A DNA stretch of 64,000 nucleotides from Dermacentor variabilis (GCF_050947875.1 NC_134569.1:37866277-37930276); one strand, 5' to 3'. Shown: positions 25,901-36,904, counted from the stretch's first letter. Notes: generated by a model not told the origin, from the letters alone. Translations and numbers: made by a program.

Positions 25901-28900
25901 AAGAAGTGAGATTATGTGGTAGTTAATCTTGATAAAAAATTTGCTGCTTTTTCACGAACTTCAGGAACAGGATGGGATGACACCAAGACTTCAATGCACT
26001 ATGTGTAGCTGTGGTTTGTTTCTGCATCCATGTCCACAAACTTCGTAAAATGCAGTGTTTTCCCTTTCAGCATGTCTTGCAGTCTCACATTGGCATGTTT
26101 AAATTGGTAAATGGAGGCCAGCTGTTGAGGGGAGAGACCTCCTGGCACATGAAAGCAATGTTCTTGTTGTAGCAATGAAAGGTGTCATGGGATGTCACGA
26201 GAACTTTATCACCTGTGTGGAGACATATACTCTAAGCAAAAAATTTGGGCAGTGTTAAACTGCAAAAAGAATGTACCGAGAACAAACTATCAAAGCTTTT
26301 GCAGGAAAAAAAATTCGTAAAATGAATATGCATTGCTTAGGCTTCTTACGTTATTCAAAGAAGCGTGCTAAATCTTCTATTGCATTTTTGTGCTGTAACC
26401 CAGACCCTGCAGAATTTCAACCATGTGACTTTGCTGTGTTTCCTTCTTGACCTTTTATCTTCAACAACAGATTCTGGTGGAGACATTGACATCCTTGTTG
26501 CCTCGCATGATGAGATCCGCATCATTGGTCCTGTCCGCGAGGCGTTTCAGAAGATTTTTGGAAGAGCTACAGTTACAGGTGTTACCATGCCTCCATCTAA
26601 CATGGCACCCCAGCCCATTGGATTTGCGGCTGGTCTGCAAGCAGCCGAGGACAGGATCACATCACTCCAACAAACAGGCCGTGTGTCTGCTGCCCAGCCC
26701 ATCTTAGCTGTGGAAAGCTTCATTGTGGAGCTTACGTCAGATAGGTATGTGTGTAGTATACTGACATCATGATCTGTTATGAACACAGCTAACTTTCATT
26801 GGCCATGATACTTTCATGGTATTAGCACGAGAAATAACTTACTGCATGTATGTTTGTCAAATGATATCCCTGTGTGTGTGTGCTGCAATTTTGCATTCAT
26901 TTCTTTTGCCATCAATAATGGGAATGTAAGCAAGACTGCTTATTTGCGTGCAGAGATATGCAGACTCTTATGAATTTATTAGCATATTTAAGAGTGTAGA
27001 GACACAAAATTAGTTTTTACGTTTTTGTGCTTAGAATGGCGAATGAGTCATAGGTGACCACTGAATGTAACACATGCTATGTTTCTTACTGTACTTTAGG
27101 CTTCTTCTCCCAAGTGGTCTTGACTTCCAGATTCTAAGTGCTTAACATCAGTGAATAAGTACGATTATTGACTTTGGCTTCAATCAGCATTGGTTTCGGT
27201 TTTTATAAGTTAAGCACTCAGCTTATGCCACAAATGTTGAAAAGTGTATATATAAAGGTCTGGTCTTGCTAAAGCTGAATTAGCATGATGGGCAGAATTG
27301 GTGTCTTACTTCATGACCAGGGCACCATATAACTCAGTGACATCATATTGTGCTGCACCTAACTATGACAAAGAATGGATACTAGTGGCACAGTTTGGTG
27401 CCTCTGAGTCGTGCGGCACGTGGTCCTATGGAGTGAGACTGATGATTTGGTTCTTTGTGTGAATCACCTTAACAGTATCATAAGAAGCCGACAAACAAAG
27501 GCACCGAGGACAGCATAGGGGAAATTACAAGTACTTATTAATTGAAATAAAGAAATGATACAGTCTTGGAAATGAACGTGGATGAAAAAACAACTGGCTG
27601 CAGGTGGGGCATGAGCCCATGTCTCCGCATTATGCATGCAATGCTCTTACCAATTCAGCTATTGTGGCACTGTTTTCCCATCCACTTTCTGGGCTATTTA
27701 TGTTTATGTGCTAGAACTAAACCTTGGAGCGTTAACCCGCGCCAGACCTCACGACCTTGACAGCAGATGTAGAACATCCTTTTTTGTCGCAGGCGTCACG
27801 TGTACGTGATCTTTCTAGGTGAAGACAACTGGTTAATAAACCCACACATGCTACCTGAAGGCACCAGTGCTGCCGCATGCGAGGCTGGTTAGCACTCTCA
27901 GGTTTATTTCCAGTATATAAACATAAATACAGTGGAACCCTCGTTATATGTCCCCCGGTTTTGCGATGACCCGGGTTTTACGACAGATTAGCGCAATCCC
28001 GGCGAAGTCCCCATAGAAGCAATGCATTAAAAAACCCGTTATCTGACGAAATTTTACGCCTGACCTGAGTTATACGACGACCCTCGCGAAGCGCGGGATG
28101 GAATGGTGGAGGAAAGAAATCTTTCCTCGCTCCATCTCTCCGCATGTGGAGTGCTTCACACCGCTTGACCGGTTCGCTCCAGCGCAGTTTTCTTTCCTGA
28201 TGATGATAGTGATCTAAAGAAAGGAAAGACACTTGATTCTGCAACCCGTGAGCGAGCACAGCGAAGCGTCACCTTGTCTCACTGTTCGTTTCTCTCTCCC
28301 CCACCAGCAGCCACCTGTGACGCTCGCTGTGCTGAAATAGTGCCTTTTCTTCTCCACAATCACTTTCTCCCTCTCTTCTTAATGGCGTTGCCTCTCGTTG
28401 TGTTTGGGAAGCGCATAGAATTTCATATTAGTATAACTAGAGAGAAATCTGGCACTGCGATCGTTCAACCATCATAGGAATGATGGGAACTGCAGGCTGC
28501 GGATTGGCATTCTGTTGACTGGTGAACTAGTCTACAAGTATTTTTTAACAGTTTTGGTTTCGCTCCAAGTGCAGTTGCTATAACCTGCAGTGGGAAAGTG
28601 CAACACAAAGCTCTCTGCCTTTGTTCTGTTGCTCGAGGTGGCGATAGCATGCTGGGCCAGCGGCTGGGACGATGTTTGTGTCACGGTATGGTATCGAAGC
28701 CCTGACGAGAAAGCGACGGCATCGTAAACGTTGAAAGAACATGTTTTGACCGTTTGGACCTTGGTTTGTTAAGTGTGTTAGGTTGGCACTGTAGCATTAC
28801 ATGCTTTATGAAACTTTCAGAATAGGAAAAAGAAGGCCCTACCGATACAAGACATAGGCAGTTTTACTTCTAGTAGCTTGACAATCAAATTCTATTGAGG

Positions 28901-31900
28901 GCTTCATTATGCATTGCTCGTTTATGTGCTCATTGATATTCGTGTTTTAGGAATTTGAGAATACAAACTTACTTGTGGTAGGTAAGGTTGCTGCTTCCTG
29001 TCTGTAGTCTAGTGTTGCAAAATGGGTAAGTGCAAAGCCACGCCATAATGCTTCGGAAGCGGTATGTCAATATAAAATATAATGAAGTATGCTCATAGGA
29101 GGCCACAAGCGTCCCAGCTAGCACTGCAGCAGATGTGCTTAAAAGTACTTGAAGACTTTCAGCAATCATGACAGCCGATGCAGCCTTTCTAAAGAGCGAA
29201 AGAGTTCGCAAGTGCCTGTCATCTACGAGAAAAGTCTCGCGTTTGCAGCGAGCAGGCATCATAGCAGACGACACTTGTAGCAGTCCTCTCCAGGGCGCAA
29301 CACTTTCTCACAATACAACATTTTTATTTCCTTAGATACTTGATGAGTATTTTTACCTAAGTACATGCACGGTTCTTATTTCTGTTGTAAAAATAAATAA
29401 CTAATTATTCTCTGGCATTAAATCGGGAACAGAACTGCACAAGAATGCATACTTTGGTGTGCCCTGGTGATAAACCATAGTAAACCGTGCTTCAATCTCA
29501 AAGTCATGCAAAGGTTATGTAACGTGTTGTACATTACATAAGATGCTGCAGAAATAAAATTTACACGATAATATTTGAGTATAGCTTCGTTTACTGCGCC
29601 GCAAGCAAACGCCACTAGTCTAAAGATCGAAACCAATCCGAAGCCTGTACTTGCCATCATTCCCATGTAGGTTGAGGCAACACTCATGAGAGCCTTCGTA
29701 GACACTAGCGACACATTTCCTTCTAGGGTATTTATTTACAAACTCTATGGTGAAACATTTCTCTCCCCCCACCAGCAGCTGCCCGCGACACCCGCTGTGC
29801 TGAAATAGCGCCTTTTGTTCTCCACAATCACTTTCTCCTTCTCTTCTTGGCGCCATCGCCTCTTGTCGCGTTGGGGAAGTGTTTCTCTTTTTCCAGTTTC
29901 CCAGCAGCGGATCGCCAACAAGGTAGCACGGAGAGGCCTAGGTTTATTGCTCATGTTCTTCGTCGCAATCCTAACGACCAGCATTCAGCGGAGGTTTTGA
30001 GTTGTGTGGAGCAACGCGATGACAATGTCCCGAAAGCGGACGGTTCTGTAGCTCAGCGATAAGCTGAATATTATTGAGGAAGCGGAAAAGCGGCATGGAG
30101 CCATGAAAGCCAGCATTGCCCGGGACCTTAAGATACCTGAATCTTTGCTTAAGACGATCCTGGCAAACAAAGCAGTGATATTGCAGAATGCCAACAAGTC
30201 CGAACTCAAGCAGAAAGTGGCAAAAGAAGAACAGCATGAGAAGTTAGAAAAAGTTCTCGTCAAGTGGCTGCATCAAGCACAGAGCTTTGCGATCAACGTT
30301 GATGGCGCCAAGGCGGACCTTGTGGCATTGCGTCTGGGCATCGATGACTTTCAGGCATTGAACAGGCGGCTGGATCGCTTTAAAAAACGAAACTGGACTG
30401 TGTACAGCCGCTCCTGCAAAGAAAGCACTTCCGTGGACATTTCGACGGTGAACGAGTGGATGAAGTCGCTGCCGGAGATGATTGCTGCATACAAGCCCTG
30501 CGATGTTTTCAACGCCGATGAGAGCGGTATTTTTACCGTATGTAGTCTGAGCAAACCCTTGCGTTTAAAGGTGACAGCTGTCATGGTGGCAAGCATAGTA
30601 AAGAGCGTGTGACGGCACTATTCTGTGGTAACGAGGATGGTTCCGAGAGGCTGCCCGTGCTCGTTGTTGGAAAGTTAGCAAAGCCACGGTGCTTTAAGAA
30701 CTTGAAGACGCTGCCGTTCAGCTACAACTTCAACAAAATGGCTAGGATGACGTCTTCACTCCTCAGCAATTTTTCTGCAGCAGCTCGATAACAAAATGGG
30801 TGCTAAGGCGAGGAAAATATTGCTTATCGTGGGACAACGCACTGTGCCACCCACCCCATATGTCCAGCCTGAGGAACATAAAGGTTGTTTTTTTTCCGCC
30901 CAACTGCACAAGCTGGCTGCAGCTGCTGGATGCCGGCATCATTAAGTGCGCCAAGCAAGGGTACCGAGAGCGGTTAGTGCAGTGTCAGCTGGTGGCTATG
31001 GAGCGCATCTGACACTGCATTGAGAGTAGCGCCTTGTCCTGTTGTCTTTCTTGTGTCTGTTGTTTTGCGCTAAACAAAGTATTCATGGATTCGCACCAAC
31101 CAGCCCGCCAACGTATTGTGCTGAGCGCAGCGAATCAGAAAAAAAGATCACTGTGCTCGATGCCATGCATTTTACTGCCAGTTCATGGAACGCACTGTCG
31201 CGAAGCATAATCGCTGACTCGTTCAAGCACTGTGGCTTTAAGCGAGAGGCTGCCTCCTCTGCTGGGGACGCAACAATCTCGATGCCACTCGAGGCCAATG
31301 CAGGCTTCGTCGACAATAATTTCGAGGGTTTAAACCTCACCATGACCTTCGCTGAGTACGTGGAGGCCGACGACAACATTGCAATCTGTGACAAGGTGTT
31401 GCTGGATGACGCCTTGTCTAGTGCTTTGCCTAGTGCCGACACCGCTGCGACATCGGACAACGACGACACCACAGATGCCAAGCCTGTGCCTACCCCGTTC
31501 ACCGAGGTGCTATTGCACATAGACGTCATATGGAAGTTCATCTGTTTACGCGACGCCGCAGAGGACCTTCTTTTGGATGTTGCCAACTCGAGTGAAAGTT
31601 CTTGGTTCACGGATCAAACAAGGTCCAAAAGAAACTTACCAACTTTTTTTTAAAGTTCGCACCAGCTGGCGGGAATCACGGCAATGGGCAGTGGAGTGCC
31701 GTAAAGGTTCGTTTGAATAAAGCATGATTAGTACCTGTACTGCAGCAATAATTCTTATCGCATTTACTTTATGGTAATTTGGGTTTCCAAACCCTGCAGA
31801 GTATGTTAGTAGTTTACATTGAAGTTTCTCGTGAATCCGTTGTGCGAAATAAGTAGTATTTTTGTAGGCATAATTTATGTTCGGATTTTACGACGCTCAC

Positions 31901-34900
31901 ATTTTACAACACTTTTTCATGGTCCCGAGAAAGTCGTATAATCGAGGTTCCACTGTACCCCAGAAAGTGGATGGGAAGGCGGCACTGCAGTAGCCCAGTT
32001 AGTAAGAGCATTGCGCTTGTAATGCGAAGACGTGGGTTCGTGCCCCACCTGCAGCCAGTTGTTTTTTCATATGCTTTCATTTTCATTAATTTATAATTTC
32101 CTTAAGAGGAAACTTTAGCTCGGGCCCAACTCCAACGTGGCCTATTCAAATACATGTAAAACGCAAAAACGTTTTTCTGAGATAACCCCTGGACCAATTT
32201 TCATTAAATTTGTTGCATTTGAGAGAGAAAGTTAAATTCTAGTGACTGTTGGAAGCGGAATTTAGATTTCGGGCCTGAATTTTGTTAGAACGATTTTCCA
32301 ATATTAGACAGTTTGAAAAAAGTAGAAGCACGAAGTTTACAAATTCATTGCTCTGCATCAAGAACAGATATGGCGGTTCTGTAAATGGCATCCATTAGAT
32401 CATTCAAAGCGGACAAATTCTATATGTCATTTTACATGTTACGTGAATTTGTTACGTTGTTTACAAGGGTTCTGCAAAAACTGTATTTCCATATTACTAC
32501 ATTTTTTGATATTCATATACAACATATCAATTTTGTCCGCTTTAGATGTACTATTAGATTCAATTCACAGAATCATATTATCATTTTTCGTTGTTGAGTT
32601 GAAGAGTTGTGAACTTCATAGTTTCGTTTCTTAAAAATTTTCGATTTTTGCCAATTTTTAATAAAAAATTGACGTCCTAAGTCAAAAATCCTTGGTTTCC
32701 TTTCTTCTCGTTCGCCTTAAAAGTGTGTATTGTGGGCATCTCACATGTGCCCTTGGGACGAAGGAATGACAACACAGTATTGCAGACAATCACGTGGGCA
32801 TTACTGCCCCTTTTATACACCAATCTCTAGCCAGCCGAATTATTACCGATAGAACGTGCCAATGGGCATGCAACAAATCGAGCAAGTCCGACTTACCATG
32901 ACTGGGTAGCGAGCGAATATGTTCGGCCGCATGCTACACACCAACGCCTAACCGTTTGCATGTACGGCCACGTGAACGGTGGCTTGTTTGAATGATAGTG
33001 TTTGTCCATTCCGGAGTTGTGCTCCGAAGCCTTTCACAGAATGGTCCTGTGAAACGTGGACTGGCACTCGTACGTAAAGTCCGCTCCGATTGCTGACCTC
33101 AAGCCCCAGAGGAAGCCTACTCCCTGTTGCGCCCGAGTAACCTCGCCGTTAGAAGCCGTTAGCAGTGCAACACTTGTACATGTGCTTGCTGCGGTAGAGC
33201 TATGGAAACGATGGAGCATGTTTTATTAGAATGTGAAGATATTTGCCCAGTGATCGATTTAGAAATCACTGGCCTCCCTGAAGCCCTTGGGTTGAGCGAC
33301 AGCAGGGGGAAAGTAAACATGTCCGCAATAGAGATTAGTAAGAGGTGATTGAAAGATTGGTGGAAGAAAAGTAGGGAAGGGAAACTACAAACAGTGGAGG
33401 CGTACAAAAGCAAAGTTCATAATAGGAGGTCAGAAACTTTGGTTATGGGAATTCATCATGTCTTCTTTTCCTTTTTTGTTCTTTAAGATAGGTATGACAT
33501 TAGGCAATAAAATAAGAGCTTTGTGGTGCAACCCACTGCCCCATTCCAAAGAGGACACTCATAACATACATCTATCCATCATGCCATCTCTCGTAATGTG
33601 CTGCAACTACACCGACCGCCGCTGGCACTTAGCTACGGGGGAAAGCCAGGTTACAGAGGACGCAAGAGCAATGCGGGGAAAACAATATCAGGGAATGCGT
33701 GCGAGTTGAGCATCCCCACAGTTTTATGCACAGGAGGAATCTCGAGTGAGAATGAGGTCCATTTTAGTTGGTTTCCTAGACTAGGGAGGCGACATGATGC
33801 TTTTCGGCAGACAGTGCTAATAAACTTTGTGTACACTAGGTACTCAACGTAGCTATACAATGATTTTCTGCCTGATGAGGCAATGCTCACTGGACCCAAT
33901 GTGATTTAGAGGCCACAATAAAAGGCTCTGTCGAAGCAGTGCTTCAAACAGAAGCCAACACCTTTGCCTACACGCCACGAATTAATTGGGTACAAAGGCT
34001 CACCTCACATTGTTCTCTGCATACTGACTAGGAAAGTGAGAAATTAATTTGGTAACACAGGTTCTTTTTTTATATGGTTAACCTTTTTGGTGCAATGATT
34101 CTTTTAGGAATCATATAATGTTTTGCAAATATCCGACATGGAGAAAAACAATCAACGAAACTACTTTCAGAAATGTGGAACTTGTCAGCAGTATGAACGA
34201 CATAGTTTGTTGACTTTGTGCCACAGGTTAATATGGCTGTCCCTGAATTTTCATAAATGTCTATGCATTGCATCATGCTGAGGTTAGGCTTCTATGCTTT
34301 ATTTTGAAGCCTGCTGCCTAATGTATATAGCCTACCTTAGGTGGCACAAAATTTTCTTCAAATAATCTGTGGCCATTTATAAGACTAGTATTATGATTCT
34401 GAATTAAGATGCCAGACCAACAACATGCTGCTTACAACACATTCAGTTTTAGACAGTTCGTGACAAAAAACTTCGGATTAAATGCTGAAAACTCCAGTGG
34501 GACTTTTCTTCCTCCAGACTTTTGGCATGGCATTCAGATGCATGTAATATAAAATGTTAACTTTACTAAAAAAAAATTTGGACCAAAACGAGTTTAGTGA
34601 CCAAGCTGACTTTCCACCACTGTTGAAAGTCTGTAGCTTGGTGTTATACATTTGGTATTGGGTTAATGAACAGAAAGCAATAATTTATGCATTTGTTGAC
34701 TACTTCCACTAATGTTGTCATCGATGTCTAGGCAAGTTGTTTGACTGTCATCAAGGGTACATGGCAAGAAGGCATTTTATTGACAGAGGTTTTCCACTTG
34801 CTTTTGCCGTGGCAACCATAGCAACTGCAGCAAATACTATTACGTGTACCTGTACAACACGTCACATTGGTGGCAAATCTGCTTTTTTGATGCTCGCACC

Positions 34901-35377
34901 TAGTTGAGAGTTTTTGGAAAAAGGGAATGGGTAATTTACTAGGCAATCTCTTTCTGAACATGATGATTCTCTGTACTGATGTTTTGGTGAGTGTTTGTCA
35001 CTGTGCCCCTTTTGTTTCCAAGAAATGCTGCTTTTATCTACATTGACTAATGTGTCTGCCTTTGCATCATTTGCAGCTGGTTTGACATGCATTGCCTCGT
35101 TCTAAAGGACGACCCAAGTGGACTGTTGCTGCATACTTTTGGCCAACCAACACCTGTACCTGCTGAGTTCATTGCTGAAATGCAAGACAGGACACCCGCT
35201 GACTACCCGCTTCGTTGGTGTGGCCTCGCTGTCACAGTTGGGGAAGTGGCAAGCCCTCGTCTGGTGGTGCCACAGTCTGAGTGGAGAGCAATGCTTGGTG
35301 GCATTCCCGATTCACAGTTGGTTAGTTCTGCCGCTTGTGCCCTGGCCTCCATGTACAGAAGGGCATTACGTCGGTGA
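12858..35377 (+). CDS. PRRC1: PRRC1, complete seven-exon gene
   Basis: Seven exons (12858-12960, 16287-16620, 19042-19083, 23228-23369, 25767-25821, 26471-26744, 35077-35377) join with matching phases into 1,251 nt, that is 416 aa plus stop. Human PRRC1 is of similar length (about 445 aa). The N-terminal third is Pro/Gln/Ala-rich and presumably disordered. It is followed by GVWGWFKG, SVDSMITTLDPGM and then SGGDIDILVASHDEIR, the beginning of the conserved ITPase/DUF84-like domain, with APQPIGFAAGL inside it and LRWCGLAVTVGEV near the end; all are PRRC1 hallmarks. In mammals the protein is linked to the Golgi/secretory pathway and to PKA regulatory subunits; an enzymatic role is not established. 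All introns use GT/AG. The last intron (8.3 kb) hosts a pogo transposon nested in a SINE. Exon borders were chosen by phase and splice consensus. Confidence 0.88.
12961..16286 (+). other. PRRC1 intron 1
   Basis: It is AT-rich and holds no exon that I can support. A ~100-bp foldback repeat lies at 14370-14468. Confidence 0.6.
14370..14468. repeat. Foldback/MITE-like repeat, about 100 bp
   Basis: The ends are inverted copies of ACTAATAAACT followed by A(G/T)AAGTGCAA-like sequence. The interior holds GACAACAGGACAGACACGTC and a partial reverse complement of itself, so the unit can fold almost end to end. Confidence 0.65.
16287..16620 (+). CDS. PRRC1: PRRC1 exon 2 (Pro-rich)
   Basis: The acceptor CCATCCAG precedes 16287 and the donor ACA|GTAAGC follows 16620. 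The exon encodes a low-complexity Pro/Gln/Ala region with an AAAAAAVAAP run. Alternative in-frame acceptors at 16299 or 16302 would remove four or five residues. Confidence 0.75.
16621..19041 (+). other. PRRC1 intron 2
   Basis: No gene is seen. The 17430-17670 segment (GCATTGGCATTCCAGTTACT) has a diverged relative at 23920-24300 (GCATTGGTGTTCCAGTAATT), so both are copies of one dispersed repeat. Confidence 0.45.
19042..19083 (+). CDS. PRRC1: PRRC1 exon 3 (42-nt micro-exon)
   Basis: TTGTTTCAG precedes the exon and a GTAAGT donor follows it. It encodes YYTSQPNYFYPAK plus split codons on both sides. Phases (needs 1, leaves 2) match exons 2 and 4 exactly. Confidence 0.75.
19967..20040 (-). mobile_element. 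RTE LINE 3'-end fragment
   Basis: On the minus strand it reads AAGTATGGGAGAGGCCTTTG...GGCGTAACTAGGCTGATGATGA, the last 50 bases of the RTE ORF at 52530-52575 plus its (TGA)n tail. It is heavily 5'-truncated, as is common for LINEs. Confidence 0.8.
20090..21345 (+). pseudogene. Degenerate LINE (CR1/Jockey-type) reverse transcriptase, 3' part
   Basis: The plus-strand frames, interrupted by several stops and shifts, give DDCVLYSDVDSNYDHLLLNQ (the RT active-site region, where FADDC is expected), then NYKYLGF, an AVIIWGPFTKSNTNELEKVQ segment and ASVTDLLKNANLQPLEKR. This order is typical of the end of a CR1/Jockey-type ORF2. The following AT-rich sequence to about 21345 looks like its 3' UTR with an (AATA)-like tail. 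It is inactive and lies in PRRC1 intron 3. Confidence 0.7.
22724..22768. repeat. 18-bp hairpin arms
   Basis: ATGGGCTATCTTGTATGG at 22724-22741 pairs with CCATACAAGATAGGCCAT at 22751-22768, with one mismatch and a 9-bp loop. Confidence 0.7.
23228..23369 (+). CDS. PRRC1: PRRC1 exon 4
   Basis: A pyrimidine-rich acceptor (TTTGTGTTTGCAG) and an AAG|GTAGGT donor bound it. It encodes GSGDQSFSVSLPTDYDQ and the conserved GVWGWFKGN...KVAEKAK segment, ending in phase 0. Confidence 0.85.
25767..25821 (+). CDS. PRRC1: PRRC1 exon 5
   Basis: TTTGTTTCAG precedes the exon and GTGAGT follows. It encodes NSVDSMITTLDPGMKEFI, nearly identical to the vertebrate SVESMITTLDPGM segment. Confidence 0.9.
26471..26744 (+). 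CDS. PRRC1: PRRC1 exon 6 (core of the conserved domain)
   Basis: It encodes SGGDIDILVASHDEIR, VREAFQKIFG, APQPIGFAAGLQAAEDRI and VESFIVELTSD, the core of the ITPase/DUF84-like fold. An AACAACAG acceptor and an ATAG|GTATGT donor bound it, leaving two bases that exon 7 completes. Confidence 0.9.
27460..27715 (-). mobile_element. tRNA-derived SINE (minus)
   Basis: The reverse complement has a tRNA-like head: an A-box-like AGCTGAATTGGTAAGAG and a B-box-like GGGCTCATGCCCCACC with GCAGCCA after it. A SINE body follows with GTTGTTTTTTCATCC and AATTAATAAGTACTTGTAAT. The same order occurs on the plus strand at 31956-32105. The anticodon-stem region resembles tRNA-Thr in the better preserved copy. It is probably a tick SINE of the kind described as Ruka; the family name is recall. 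Confidence 0.65.
27716..27929 (+). other. PRRC1 intron 6 sequence up to the pogo insertion, with a SINE head
   Basis: The last 35 bp (about 27895-27929, ending TATATAAACATAAATA) match the sequence just upstream of the tRNA-like head in the other SINE copy (CATAAACATAAATAGCCC on its own strand). They are therefore the 5' stub of the SINE that resumes at 31956, split by the pogo element. Confidence 0.55.
28288..29881 (+). repeat. Direct ~125-bp duplication inside the pogo element
   Basis: CACCAGCAGC...GCTGTGCTGAAATAG..CCTTTT and CTCCACAATCACTTTCTCC occur at 28288-28412 and again at 29757-29881 in the same order, 1,469 bp apart. The 1.3 kb between them is either an insertion carrying one copy or a tandem duplication that has since diverged. 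Confidence 0.75.
30025..31653 (+). pseudogene. pogo/Tigger transposase remnant
   Basis: The frame starts MSRKRTVL at 30025 and meets TAG at 30049 where Gln would be usual. It then reads LSDKLNIIEEAEKR (psq-type helix-turn-helix), SIARDLKIPESLLKTIL, and a CENP-B-like second DNA-binding domain (30240-30450). The DDE catalytic domain begins with VFNADESGIF. After a frameshift near 30570-30610 come GNEDGSERLPVLVVGKLAKP and later, after another shift near 30770-30800, SWDNALCHPPHMSSLRNIKV and FPPNCTSWLQLLDAGII. The C-terminal part is in the frame from 31130 to 31653. With one stop and at least two frame breaks it cannot make active transposase. Confidence 0.85.
31956..32105 (+). mobile_element. 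tRNA-derived SINE (plus), 3' part, split by the pogo insertion
   Basis: It resumes with CCCCAGAAAGTGGATGGGAA and continues with a tRNA-like head: an A-box-like GTAGCCCAGTTAGTAAGAG, a CTTGTAATGCGAAG anticodon arm (TGT, as in tRNA-Thr) and the B-box GTGGGTTCGTGCCCCAC. A GTTGTTTTTTCAT body follows. Its 5' stub lies at about 27895-27929. Confidence 0.65.
32105..32700 (+). repeat. AT-rich dispersed repeat with internal inverted motif
   Basis: AAAGCGGACAAATT (about 32407) is inverted as AATTTTGTCCGCTTT (about 32530), and the surrounding AT-rich sequence is non-coding. I recall this motif as frequent in tick genomes; no protein or tRNA origin is visible. Confidence 0.45.
33178..33450 (+). pseudogene. 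LINE ORF2 C-terminal zinc-finger fragment
   Basis: The plus strand reads CACCGRAMETMEHVLLEC, a CX2CX8HX4C finger, followed by LPEALGLSDSRGK and, after a TGA in place of Arg, LKDWWKKSREGKL. This is the usual order at the very end of the reverse transcriptase ORF in I/R1/Jockey-like LINEs. The upstream 32760-33170 is also repetitive, possibly LTR-like, but I cannot classify it. Confidence 0.5.
33451..35076 (+). other. Rest of PRRC1 intron 6
   Basis: AT-rich sequence. No exon or mobile element that I can support. Confidence 0.5.
35077..35377 (+). CDS. PRRC1: PRRC1 exon 7 (terminal)
   Basis: After ATCATTTGCAG it encodes WFDMHCLVLKDDPSG, LRWCGLAVTVGEV and a final helix ending MYRRALRR before TGA at 35375-35377. 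It joins exon 6 in phase. No AATAAA lies within about 1 kb; ATTAAA at 36177 is the nearest candidate poly(A) signal. Confidence 0.9.
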
Positions 35378-36904
35378 CCTTGAAGTTGGAACTTCTACCT
35401 GCTTGTTTAGTGTCGGCTTGTATAAAAGGTTGCCTTGCATCTGATTTGATGTCAGCTGTACTGGCAGATGTCACGTGACTGCTAATGCTTGCCTTGTGCA
35501 AGTCGAAACTTGGAATACAGTGGCTGTACATGTGTGGAGAATTTATAAGAAACCTGACAAGAAGGTGCCATCGTTAGGGCAAATCATACAATTTCGGTCA
35601 AAGCAAGAGGCAGTTGAGAGGAGCTTTGGCGACTGCCACCATGGTGAATTGTTTTTCCTGGCACACATGTATACTAGCTGCAAGCTACAATTTCATTGTG
35701 GTGTAATACAGCACTTTCTTATTTCTGTATTTGCGGACTTCATTTTGATTCCTAAAAGGAAGAAATTTGTGGCATGTCACAAATCAGGGTCATACTGATG
35801 TTTGTCGGTAACTTTAAAACGGCGTCAATATTGCGTATGCACATGAGCACACGATATTTAGAGCCCAGCTCTTAGGCGCCCATTCCTGCAGCGAACGTTG
35901 ACTTCCCTCGTAACCGAACGAGCGAGCACAGTGCAAGATGAAAGCGAACGCAGAGTGCAGAGGGAGATGGATGAAGAGTGCACGATGAGGAAAGCGGAGG
36001 AGGAGGCTACAGTGAGAGCATGAGGCAGAAAGTGGAGGGGGAGAGTATTGCAAAAGAGTGAGCAGGAAAGCAGAGTGCCGCACGAGACTACGAGATGGCA
36101 CCATAGTATTTATAATTTGATTGTATACGTGATGCAAATTGTTTAGTAATTTCTGGAAATCATGCGGGCACCAGCAATTAAACCGGAACCTTCGACGAGT
36201 CATGTATCAAAGCCAATGTGCTTGAGCTGCAGATAAGATTTTCGACGATCGTTGACTCTGCTCATCGCTATCATTGTGCTTGAGTGTTAGTATTTGTCTT
36301 GCAATGTTTTGCACCATTTGCAACATGCCACACAAGACAAATTGTCCGCAACAGCCCATATATCATGAAATGAAAACATGTATGAAGCTGCGCTCCAATA
36401 TTGCATTAGGGAGTATCATAATTGTCGATAAATTTTTTTATTATAGAGGCATACCCAGTTGTCTTCATCGACTATATTAGTAAACCATTTTGACAGGGAT
36501 GAGAATAAGAATAGCTTTGTGTTAGTAATTGCTAACATGCACATGATCATGGATACATAAGAGAATAGTAACATTATTTAAAGTGTTTTGTAGTTGTGAC
36601 TTTCTCTACATTGAAGGCTTTCCTTTGAATTTTGCACACACTCCAGCAACATCATGTAATGTACATGGGTGGAGATGTTTCACTCAAAACAAAATCATTT
36701 TGCTCTTGTACATTGCCCAGTCTTGGTGGAAGCAGAATTGAAACAACATAGTACAGATCTCAGAACTGTTGAAAGCAACATACAAGTATGTTACTTTTAA
36801 GTGTTGCAATGTCTGAATGCTGTTTCCAGAGCTGTATAGCCTATTTTAGTAGACAGCACTTCCTCAAGGCCATAGCATAGTGGTACAGAATATAAGAAAG
36901 CAGT
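35378..36904. other. PRRC1 3' flank, no gene
   Basis: This presumably contains the PRRC1 3' UTR. No other coding signal is seen. 35890-36100 is a GAG/GCA-rich purine stretch. Confidence 0.45.

Larger units (their letters stand above)
27930..31955 (+). mobile_element. pogo/Tigger-like DNA transposon (4.0 kb), TA target duplication
   Basis: The left end CAGTGGAACCCTCGTTATA at 27930 is inverted as TATAATCGAGGTTCCACTG at 31937-31955, and TA flanks both ends (27928-27929 and 31956-31957). Inside are remains of a pogo-family transposase (30025-31653). Two further features are a ~125-bp direct duplication (28288-28412 and 29757-29881) and what seems to be a small insertion near 31018-31125. pogo/Tigger elements move by cut-and-paste and always duplicate TA, as seen here. 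Confidence 0.9.

Noticed and set aside
29620..31610. Minus-strand frames of 78-175 codons in the 29-31 kb region
   Set aside because: They are shadows of the plus-strand pogo transposase and show no domain of their own.
31985..32055. A functional tRNA-Thr gene (TGT)
   Set aside because: The stems are imperfect and a SINE body follows directly. The same head is seen in the copy at 27460-27715, so it is a SINE head.
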